Source: Pseudomonadota bacterium
GTDB taxonomy: Bacteria; Pseudomonadota; Gammaproteobacteria; Burkholderiales; Burkholderiaceae_C
Length of the DNA: 38,512 nucleotides
Reading direction: 5' to 3'
NCBI GenBank assembly: GCA_021816585.1
Contig: JAKAXL010000025.1
Location: 1-38,512, forward strand
A model generated the notes under the pieces. It searched no databases and was not told the origin of the DNA. It saw nothing but the letters and a program-made list of their open reading frames with translations. Positions 6,741 to 13,608 of the stretch are shown here, in pieces. The translations under genes were made by a program, and so were the position numbers. Every line of letters begins with the position of its first letter. Position 1 is the stretch's first letter.

Positions 6741-7817
6741 ATGGGCGTGTACAAGCGGGAGAACGGCTCCTGGCAGGTCAAGGTGCGCAAGGCCGGGATC
6801 AACCTGAGCAAGATCTTCGCCAGCAAGGCCGAGGCCGACGACTACGAGCGGCAGATCCTCTACGAGATCAGCCGCAAGGCCTACCGCGACCGCCGCGAGG
6901 CCGAGCGCATGACGCTCGGCGCCCTGCTGCGCCGGTACAAGGAGGAAGTCACGCCCACCAAGCGCAGCGCAGGCATCGAATCGGTCAAGCTCGACGTCAT
7001 CCTGCGTGACAAGCATCTCCCGCTGGTGCGCATGTCCGAGCTGACGGGCAAGGACATCGCCGAGTGGCGCGACCGCCGCCTGGAGCATGTCACCGGCGCC
7101 ACGGTCAACCGCGAAATCGACGTGCTGTCGACGGCGATCAACCATGCACGACGCGAATGGGGGGTCAACATCCCCGAGAACCCCGTGCACATGGTCAAGC
7201 GCCCCAAGAAGGCCAACCAGAGAGCCCGCCGCGTAGCCAACGAGGAAGAGCGCTACTTGATCGCGGCACTGACTCCCACCCAACGGCGGGAAGACGGAAC
7301 CTTTGAGAAATCGGCGCGAAACCCGTGGCTTCGCCCATTGGTGCTGCTGGCGATCGAAACCGCCATGCGGCGTGGAGAGTTGCTGGCGCTGGACTGGGAG
7401 CATGTCGACCTGAAGAACAGGACGGCCCACCTGCCGACCACCAAGAACGGCGACGCTCGCACGGTGCCCCTCTCAACGCGCGCCGTGCAAATTCTCAGGG
7501 CCTTACCGGGCGACCACCACACCAACGGGCCTGTGTTCCCAACCACGGCCAACGCCCTGCGCAAGGGATTCACCCGCGCGCTGGCACGCGCGCGGGAGGC
7601 CTACCTGCAGGACTGCGCCCAAGCCGGCACAGCGCCCCGTACGAAGTTCCTGGTGGACGTTCACTTCCACGACACGCGCCACGAAGCTGCGACGCGACTG
7701 TCGAAGAAGCTGAGCAACGTGCTCGAGTTGTCGGCCGTCACGGGGCACAAGGATCTACGGATGCTCCAGCGCTACTACCACCCGGACGCCGCTGAACTCG
7801 CCAAGAAGCTGGGATAG
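6741..7817 (+). CDS. Tyrosine recombinase / integrase
   Basis: 358-residue site-specific recombinase. Order: N-terminal Arm-binding beta domain (MGVYKRENGSWQVKVRKAG), core-binding helices (about 60-155), catalytic domain (165-358). The active site is complete: Arg210 in AMRRGELLALDW, Lys235 in TKNGDARTVPL, His310 and Arg313 in HFHDTRHEA, His336 in TGHKDLRML and the nucleophile Tyr345 in QRYYHP. It lies next to attL, so it is the enzyme expected to recombine the tRNA-Pro 48-bp cores. The GGGACA repeats just upstream are candidate Arm sites and could let it autoregulate. Confidence 0.95.
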   Translation: MGVYKRENGSWQVKVRKAGINLSKIFASKAEADDYERQILYEISRKAYRDRREAERMTLGALLRRYKEEVTPTKRSAGIESVKLDVILRDKHLPLVRMSELTGKDIAEWRDRRLEHVTGATVNREIDVLSTAINHARREWGVNIPENPVHMVKRPKKANQRARRVANEEERYLIAALTPTQRREDGTFEKSARNPWLRPLVLLAIETAMRRGELLALDWEHVDLKNRTAHLPTTKNGDARTVPLSTRAVQILRALPGDHHTNGPVFPTTANALRKGFTRALARAREAYLQDCAQAGTAPRTKFLVDVHFHDTRHEAATRLSKKLSNVLELSAVTGHKDLRMLQRYYHPDAAELAKKLG

Positions 7818-7902
7818 TGATGCGCCGTGCCCTTTGACGTCGGCGGCAAGCGCCCGACATCTCCTGCGAGGAACCTCCGGCGGGCGACACAATGGCCGCA
7901 GA

Positions 7903-7953
7903 TCGGCCGAAGCGGGCGTTGAGCTCATACCGCGCCGGCGGCAGCAATGGTGC
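7903..7953 (-). repeat. Left copy of an inverted repeat flanking the fluoride cluster
   Basis: This 51-base segment, read on the minus strand, matches 21025-21075 on the + strand with only about six differences (shared core CAACGCCCGCTTCGGCCGA). The pair brackets the whole riboswitch-operon-MutS cluster. The rest of 7818-8005 has no gene that can be supported. Confidence 0.7.
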
Positions 7954-8005
7954 GCGCACCGGCATCTTGAACGCGGACATCCAGTACTAGCGAACAGACT
8001 GGCAA

Positions 8006-8034
8006 TTGACGGCGCCGTCCGAGGTCGCTTAAAG
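8006..8034 (+). promoter_or_regulatory. Predicted promoter of the Hyf-like operon
   Basis: TTGACG at 8006-8011 and TTAAAG at 8029-8034, 17 bases apart. The start site would fall near 8041, a few bases before the riboswitch aptamer. Confidence 0.5.
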
Positions 8035-8049
8035 TGACAAACAACGTAT

Positions 8050-8109
8050 GGCGATGGAGTTCGCCACAACCGCCCGGCGGCCACGCTGCCGGTGCTGATG
8101 ACTCCTACC
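8050..8109 (+). ncRNA. Fluoride (crcB-type) riboswitch upstream of the Hyf-like operon
   Basis: Matches the fluoride aptamer closely. P1 is GGCGA/TCGCC (8050-8054, 8061-8065) around TGGAGT. The A-rich joint ACAACCGCC follows, then P2 (CCGGC/GCCGG). The conserved 3' strand is GCTGATGACTCCTACC (8094-8109). The pseudoknot GGAGT (8056-8060) with ACTCC (8101-8105) is perfect. The same ACTCC can pair instead with GGAGT at 8147-8151, which contains the Shine-Dalgarno of the first gene, suggesting translational ON-control by fluoride. A small hairpin, TGCCGC-AACTC-GCGGCA, lies at 8113-8129. This also shows that the long upstream extension of the hyfC reading frame is not protein-coding. Confidence 0.92.
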
Positions 8110-8153
8110 CGATGCCGCAACTCGCGGCAGGCCTCGTGGCTTTGGGGGAGTCG

Positions 8154-9098
8154 ATGTACGACCATCTCGTCGTCCAGCAGATCGCGCAGGTCCTGACCGT
8201 TGCGCTGTTCGCGCCGTTGTTGCACGGTGTAATCGCGACGCTCGAAGAACGCGTGCAGCGCGGCAGCGGGCCGTCGATCTGGCAGCCGTACCGGGACCTG
8301 TACAAGCTCGCCGGCAAGGAAATTGTCGTTCCGTCGACCGCGTCGTGGGTGTTCTGGGCGGCGCCGATTGTCGCCTGCACGGCAATGCTGACGGTGCCGA
8401 TGCTGATCCCGGTGCTGACCGACTACCCGCTGCCGCTGTCGGACATGGGCGACATCCTCGGCGGTGGCCTGATCCTGACCCTGGGCGGATTCGGCATCCT
8501 GCTCGCCGGCCTCGACAGCGGCCACCCCTACGGCGGTCTCGGCTCGAGCCGAGAGGCGATGCTGGCGATCCTCGCCGAGCCGACGCTGATCATGGTTTTC
8601 GTCGGCATCACGCTGCTGGCTCAGGCCATGCTGCCGTTCGTCGTCAACCATCTGCTGGTCGCGCAACCCGCCGTCTTCTGGAGCCCGGCGCATCTGTTCC
8701 TGGTCGCCGCGTTCTTCATCCTGCTGACGGTAGAGACCGAACGACTGCCGATCCACTCGTCGATCCACTACGAGATCTACATGATCGGGGAGGCGCGAAT
8801 TCTTGAGTACTCGGGGCCGCTGCTGGCGCTGCTGAAGTGGTCATCGTGGATGAAGCAGGCGATCCTCTACACCATTTTCCTCAACGTGCTGACGCTGCCC
8901 TGGGGCTTGTCGCACCAGGGCACTGCACTGGGCATTGCCGCGGCCCTGGTCGCACTGCTGGGCAAGTGGTTGGCGCTGGCACTGGTCATGGTGTTCGTCG
9001 ACACCGCGCAGTCGAGACTGCGCTTCTACCGCTACCAGGAGCCGCTGGCGCTTTCGTTCCTGATGGCCGTGCTCGCAGTGATAGCGCGGCAGATCTAA
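8154..9098 (+). CDS. hyfC: HyfC/NuoH-like membrane subunit
   Basis: 314-residue integral membrane protein of the NuoH/HycD/HyfC family, which joins the peripheral redox arm to the ion-pumping arm. Family motifs: GPSIWQPYRDLYKLAGKE after the first helix, LDSGHPYGGLGSSREAM in the middle, the charged loop VETERLPIHSS and YSGPLLALLKWSSWMKQ. The length equals E. coli HyfC. The ATG at 8154 with GGGGGAG just before it is chosen; the longer frame runs through the riboswitch. First gene of a six-gene operon with short gaps. Confidence 0.88.
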   Translation: MYDHLVVQQIAQVLTVALFAPLLHGVIATLEERVQRGSGPSIWQPYRDLYKLAGKEIVVPSTASWVFWAAPIVACTAMLTVPMLIPVLTDYPLPLSDMGDILGGGLILTLGGFGILLAGLDSGHPYGGLGSSREAMLAILAEPTLIMVFVGITLLAQAMLPFVVNHLLVAQPAVFWSPAHLFLVAAFFILLTVETERLPIHSSIHYEIYMIGEARILEYSGPLLALLKWSSWMKQAILYTIFLNVLTLPWGLSHQGTALGIAAALVALLGKWLALALVMVFVDTAQSRLRFYRYQEPLALSFLMAVLAVIARQI

Positions 9099-9111
9099 GC
9101 GCACGCGCACA

Positions 9112-9792
9112 ATGCTGCTCTTCCACCTCGATCCAGTCGCCCAAGCGCTGTTCAGCCTTCTGGCGATCGTCGCGCTTATCCTTTCGTTCGTGATGCTCGG
9201 CTCGCACTGGATGCGAAACCACATCGCCGCGTTCGCCGCCGAGTCGTGGGTGATCGCCGCGCTTTCAGCCGCGATCGGCGTGTACGGGCATTACCCCGAA
9301 TTGCTGTTCATCGCGGCGCTGACCGCGCTGTTTCGCGGCACCTTGCTGCCGTATCTGCTGCTGCGCATCGTGCAGGATCTCAAGCAGAACCGCGAGTTCA
9401 CGCCGCTTCTGCAGCCCTCGAGCAGCATGGTGATCGGCGCCGCGCTGGTCGTATTTTCCTACGCCGTGGCGCACCGACTGAGCGTGCGCATGCAACTGGC
9501 CGACAACATCGCGGTGCTGGCGCTGACGACGATGTTTGCGCTCAAGCTGATCGGTTTCCTGATGCTGGTGCTGCGCGCCGAGGCCGTCAGTTCGATCCTC
9601 GGCCTGCTGGTGATCGAGAACGGCATCTTCCTCGGTTCGCAGATTCTGGTTCCGGGTATGCCCTTGCTGCTTGAGATGGTGATCCTGTTCGACCTGCTGA
9701 TCATTGTTTCGACCTTCGGCATGCTGATCCGCTACCTGCATCGCGAAGTCGGCACGACGAGCAGTCGCGCGCTCACGCGCCTGGTGGGGTGA
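9112..9792 (+). CDS. hyfE: HyfE-like membrane subunit (NuoK-related)
   Basis: 226 residues, predominantly hydrophobic, matching HyfE of hydrogenase-4-type complexes, whose C-terminal part corresponds to NuoK of complex I. Recognisable segments: SWVIAALSAAIGVYGHYPEL, FRGTLLPYLLLRIVQDLKQN, LLVIENGIFLGSQILVPGMP, and MVILFDLLIIVSTFGMLIR near the C-terminus. The glutamate in LVIENGIF is at the position used for proton transfer in NuoK. It starts 13 bases after hyfC and precedes hyfF by four bases. Confidence 0.85.
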   Translation: MLLFHLDPVAQALFSLLAIVALILSFVMLGSHWMRNHIAAFAAESWVIAALSAAIGVYGHYPELLFIAALTALFRGTLLPYLLLRIVQDLKQNREFTPLLQPSSSMVIGAALVVFSYAVAHRLSVRMQLADNIAVLALTTMFALKLIGFLMLVLRAEAVSSILGLLVIENGIFLGSQILVPGMPLLLEMVILFDLLIIVSTFGMLIRYLHREVGTTSSRALTRLVG

Positions 9793-9796
9793 CGCG

Positions 9797-11254
9797 ATGG
9801 CCTGGGACCTGCTCTATGCACTGTTCGCGGTCACGTCGGCGGCGTCCGCCGCATGCTGGCTTTCACGCCACGCACGCGTGGCCGAGGCGATCAACCTGGC
9901 CACCGCAGCGATCGACTTCTTCTTGGCGCTGGCGCTGCTCGCGATCACGCCGACCGCGGGCATCACCGCCCTGCAAGGCTATCTGCTGCTCGACGGTTTC
10001 GGCGTCTGGGTGCTGTTCTGCGTGGCCGTCGTCTACCTGCTGGCGTCGGTCTACGCGGTCGGCTACATGCGCTGGATGCACGGCGCGCAAGCCCGCCTGC
10101 ACCGCTTCTACGCCTTGTTCTCAGCGTTCGCCTTGACGATGTTCGCCGCTCCGGTGCAGAACAACCCTGGCCTGTACTGGATCGCGATTGATTTCACAAC
10201 CATCGTCAGTGCCTTCCTGGTCGGCTTCCAGCGGGCGCCGGAGAGCATCGAGGCGGCGTGGAAATACATCGTGATCGTCTCGGCCGGGCTGGGCCTGGCG
10301 CTGCTCGGCACGGTGCTGTTCTATTGGGCCGGAACCTTCATCGTCGGCCCGGTGTACGAGATGACATGGGCCGGGTTTGCGTCGATCACACCCGGCGCCG
10401 AGCCTGTGCTGCTGCTGCTAGCCTTCCTGCTGGTGCTGGTCGGCTATGGCACCAAGGTCGGCCTGGCGCCGATGCACACCTGGCTGCCCGACGCTCACAG
10501 CGAAGGACCGGCGCCAGTCTCGGCGATGCTGTCGGGCGCGCTGCTCAACTGCGCGATGCTCGGCGTCGAGCGCTACCTGGTCGTGCTGCGCGGCACGTCG
10601 ATTGCCGGAACCGCGCACACCGCGCTGGTCGTGCTCGGCGCGTTCTCGTTGCTCGTGGCCGCGCTGTTCATCACTCGGCAAACGGTGATCAAGCGACTGG
10701 CCGCGTATTCGAGCGTCGAGCACATGGGGGTGATCGCGCTGGGCCTGGGCTTCGGCGGCTCGCTGGGAACCATAGGCGCTCTCTACCATATGCTGAACCA
10801 CGCGCTCGCCAAGTCGCTGGTGTTCTTCGGCGCCGGCAACGCGATGCACGCTTTCGAAAGCCGCGATATCGACCGCATCCGCCGTGTGTTGCGCTTCTTC
10901 CCGCGCTCGGGCGCGATCTGGCTGGCCGGCGCGGTGGCGATCACCGGCGCCCCGCCGTTCGGCCTGTTCCTGTCCGAACTGACGATTCTGCGCGCTGGCA
11001 TGGCCAGCGCCAACGTGTGGGCGGTGTGGCTGATGGGCTTGCTGCTGATCGTGATCTTCGTCGGCTTCCTGGCGAAGTTCCGCGCGATGTACTTCGGTGC
11101 CCGGCCCGAGCACGCGCCGCACTTGCGCCTGGGCGCAGCGCACGTGCTGCCGATGGCCGTCGCGCTGGCAGCCACGCTGGCTCTGGGCCTGTGGTGGCTG
11201 CCGGCGGTCTGGCAACACCTGGCCGCGATCGCGGCACAACTCGGAGCCGCCTGA
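9797..11254 (+). CDS. hyfF: HyfF-like antiporter-type membrane subunit
   Basis: 485-residue polytopic protein of the NuoN/MrpD antiporter family. Proton-path residues are present: Lys220 in GYGTKVGLAPMHTWLPDAHS and Lys339 in MLNHALAKSLVFFG. The usual early glutamate is replaced by Asp132 in AIDFTTIVSAF. AITGAPPFGLFLSELTIL near residue 385 is also typical. It is shorter than E. coli HyfF but appears complete. Its retained charged residues suggest that ion translocation survives although the hydrogenase site is lost. Confidence 0.88.
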   Translation: MAWDLLYALFAVTSAASAACWLSRHARVAEAINLATAAIDFFLALALLAITPTAGITALQGYLLLDGFGVWVLFCVAVVYLLASVYAVGYMRWMHGAQARLHRFYALFSAFALTMFAAPVQNNPGLYWIAIDFTTIVSAFLVGFQRAPESIEAAWKYIVIVSAGLGLALLGTVLFYWAGTFIVGPVYEMTWAGFASITPGAEPVLLLLAFLLVLVGYGTKVGLAPMHTWLPDAHSEGPAPVSAMLSGALLNCAMLGVERYLVVLRGTSIAGTAHTALVVLGAFSLLVAALFITRQTVIKRLAAYSSVEHMGVIALGLGFGGSLGTIGALYHMLNHALAKSLVFFGAGNAMHAFESRDIDRIRRVLRFFPRSGAIWLAGAVAITGAPPFGLFLSELTILRAGMASANVWAVWLMGLLLIVIFVGFLAKFRAMYFGARPEHAPHLRLGAAHVLPMAVALAATLALGLWWLPAVWQHLAAIAAQLGAA

Positions 11255-11255
11255 C

Positions 11256-12776
11256 ATGCGCCACGCCCTGCTGCGCGAACTGGACTGCGCCGAGCTGCCC
11301 GCTGCCGCGGCAGCGCTGGGTGCGGCGGCCGGCGAGCAACCTGGAGCGCACGGCCGTATGCAGTTCGCTTACGCGCTGTGCGCGGCCGACGCACCTCCAC
11401 AGGTGCGCTACGTGGTCAGCCAGGGCCCGGGGCAACCGTATCTGATGTGGCGCACACGTCCGCGCGACGGCGTGCTGCCGAGCTTGGCCGCCACGCTGCC
11501 GCTGTTGGGCTGGTACGAGCGGGAGATCACCGACCTGTATGGGCTGCGCTTCGAGGGGCACCCCGAGCCGTACCCGCTGGTCCTGCACGAGGGCATCGCA
11601 CCGTCGGCGCCGCCGCTGCAAGCGGATCAGGGTCGATCGACGACGCCGCAGCTCGGGCGCTCCGCGCCGCCTGCCGTACCCAGGATGATCGGAGCGGATA
11701 TCCAGCGCCTGCCCTTCGGCCCGGTTCGCGCCGACATCGTCGAATCGGCGCAGTTCCTGTTCTTCTACATTGGCGAAGGCATCCTGCACTATCACCCGCG
11801 GCTCTTTTACAAGCACCGCGGCATGGAAGCACGCTTCGAGGGCGTTGACGAGCGCACCGGCAGCGTGTTGGCCGAGCGTGTCAGCGGCGTCGATTCGGTG
11901 GCGCACGCGCTGGCCTATGCGCAGGCGGTGGAAGCGGCGCTGGGCTGGCGCGCGCCGGCTCGCGCGCGCCATCTGCGAGTGATCCTGGCCGAGCTCGAGC
12001 GTCTTTACAACCATCTGCACTACCTAGGCCAGCTGGCGAAGACGACCACGCTGAAAGTCGGCGAAGCGCAGGGGCTGTGGCTCGAGGAACAGGTCAAGCA
12101 AGTCAACGCGCGCCTCACCGGCAGCCGCCTGCTGCGCGGCATCATCGCGCCCGGAGGACTGCGTCGGGACCTCGACGTCGGCCAGCTCGACGCCTGGCTC
12201 GACGCCTTCGCGCGCGACATCGACGTCTACCTGCGCCTCCTCGAGGACACGCGCAGCCACCTCGACCGCCTGATGAGCACGGGCGTGCTGCCGTGTCAGG
12301 TCGCGTTGGACCAGGGCGCCACCGGCCCGATCGAGCGGGCCAGCGGGCTCGATCGCGACCTGCGCCGCGACCATCCGTATGCGAGCTACGCGCAACTGCG
12401 CATTGCCGTTGCGGTGCAATCGGCGGGCGATGCCCACGCGCGCAGCATGGTGCGCATGGAGGAGATCCGCGAGGCGCTCGCGCTGCTGCGGCAGGCGCTT
12501 GCACGCATCAGACCCGGAGCGGTAGCGCGCCGCGAGGCAGTCGAGGACGCCGACGCCGACGGCGAGGGTCTGGGTTGGGTCGAAGCCACGCGCGGCGGCC
12601 TGCTTTACGCCGTGCACTTCGACGCCGCGCGCCGCAAGCTGGCGCGCGTGAAGATCAAGGAGCCGTCGTTCTCGAACTGGCGAGTGTTTCCGTTCACGGT
12701 TCAGGACAGCAACATGATGGACTACGCGATCAACGAAGCGAGCTTCGGCCTGTCGATCGCCGGTGCGGATCGCTGA
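11256..12776 (+). CDS. hyfG: HyfG/HycE-like large subunit lacking the NiFe cysteines
   Basis: 506 residues. The N-terminal 30-kDa complex-I-like domain (LGWYEREITDLYGLRFEGHP, about 84-104) is fused to the 49-kDa/hydrogenase large-subunit domain. The catalytic motifs are altered. The N-terminal CxxC motif RVCGICxxAH reads R208-V-S-G-V-D-S-V-A-H217, so Ser210 and Asp213 replace the cysteines. The C-terminal DPCxxCxxR motif aligns with SFGLSIAGADR, where Ser500 and Gly503 replace them. The protein ends at that Arg, the point where HycE-type precursors are cleaved, so no maturation tail exists. No NiFe centre can form; it is an Ehr-type large subunit. Its ATG follows the hyfF stop by one base. 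Confidence 0.9.
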   Translation: MRHALLRELDCAELPAAAAALGAAAGEQPGAHGRMQFAYALCAADAPPQVRYVVSQGPGQPYLMWRTRPRDGVLPSLAATLPLLGWYEREITDLYGLRFEGHPEPYPLVLHEGIAPSAPPLQADQGRSTTPQLGRSAPPAVPRMIGADIQRLPFGPVRADIVESAQFLFFYIGEGILHYHPRLFYKHRGMEARFEGVDERTGSVLAERVSGVDSVAHALAYAQAVEAALGWRAPARARHLRVILAELERLYNHLHYLGQLAKTTTLKVGEAQGLWLEEQVKQVNARLTGSRLLRGIIAPGGLRRDLDVGQLDAWLDAFARDIDVYLRLLEDTRSHLDRLMSTGVLPCQVALDQGATGPIERASGLDRDLRRDHPYASYAQLRIAVAVQSAGDAHARSMVRMEEIREALALLRQALARIRPGAVARREAVEDADADGEGLGWVEATRGGLLYAVHFDAARRKLARVKIKEPSFSNWRVFPFTVQDSNMMDYAINEASFGLSIAGADR

Positions 12777-12789
12777 ACGAGGAGCTGCG

Positions 12790-13608
12790 ATGCCATTATG
12801 GACATGGTTCGGCTTGCGCGAAGGCCTTGGCACGACGCCGTGGCCGCAGCGCCCGGGTCCCGACGGCCAGGACGGCGTGCTCGGCCTGCCGCGCGTCGAT
12901 GCGTCGCGCTGCGCCGGCGCACCGTGCACCGACTGCGCCGCGGCGTGCCCGGCCGGCGCGATCACCGTCGAGCACGATTCGCCAAGCCTGGATTACGCGC
13001 GCTGCGTCGGCTGCCAGCTGTGCACCGAGGTCTGCCCGCAAGGCGCCTTCAGCGTCAGTCGCGACTGGGCCTTCGGGGTGCGCGGGCGCGCCGACCTGCT
13101 CAGGGCCGGCCACCCGCAGCTGGCAGCGGCGCGCGACGGCGACGAGGCCGGCGCGGCGGCGCTGGCCGTAGAATTCAACGCCTTCGGCCACAGCCTGCAT
13201 ATCCGCCATGTCGACACCGGATCGTGCAACGGCTGCGAAAGCGAACTGCAGGCGCTGCTCAATCCCTTCTACAACCTGCACCGGCTCGGCATCTTCTTCA
13301 CGCCTTCGCCGCGCTTCGCCGACCTGCTGCTGGTAACGGGGCCGGTGACCGAGGCCATGCGCGAGCCGCTGCTGCGCACCTGGGAAGCGATGCCTCAGCC
13401 GCGCTGGGTCATGGCACTGGGCACCTGCGCCACCGGCGGCGGCACCAGCGGCGGCGGCTACGCCTGCCACCGTGGGCTGGAAGGTGTGTTGCCGGTCGAC
13501 CTGTGGCTGCCGGGCTGCCCCCCCAACCCGGCGGCCATCATCGAAGCGCTGCTGGTGCTGCTGCGTCGGCGCGAGCCGCGGGTGCGCGGAGGCGAACATG
13601 CCCGCTGA
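12790..13608 (+). CDS. hyfI: Ferredoxin-domain fused to HyfI/HycG-like small subunit
   Basis: 272-residue iron-sulfur protein. Residues 41-82 hold two 4Fe-4S motifs: C41-x4-C46-x2-C49-x3-C53 and C72-x2-C75-x2-C78-x3-C82-P. From about 128 it is a NuoB/HycG domain with all four ligands of the proximal cluster: C146-N-G-C149, C213 in ALGTC and C243 in LPGCPPNP. The ferredoxin part corresponds to a separate protein (HycF/HyfH) in E. coli, so this is a fusion. The ATG at 12790 has GAGGAG upstream. The electron wire is intact although the partner has no NiFe site. Confidence 0.9.
   Translation: MPLWTWFGLREGLGTTPWPQRPGPDGQDGVLGLPRVDASRCAGAPCTDCAAACPAGAITVEHDSPSLDYARCVGCQLCTEVCPQGAFSVSRDWAFGVRGRADLLRAGHPQLAAARDGDEAGAAALAVEFNAFGHSLHIRHVDTGSCNGCESELQALLNPFYNLHRLGIFFTPSPRFADLLLVTGPVTEAMREPLLRTWEAMPQPRWVMALGTCATGGGTSGGGYACHRGLEGVLPVDLWLPGCPPNPAAIIEALLVLLRRREPRVRGGEHAR

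Noticed and set aside
8034-8153. N-terminal extension of the hyfC reading frame from 8034
   Set aside because: It runs through the fluoride aptamer; the Shine-Dalgarno and the family N-terminus fit the ATG at 8154.
11256-12776. Functional NiFe hydrogenase large subunit
   Set aside because: All four metal-binding cysteines are replaced and the processing tail is absent.
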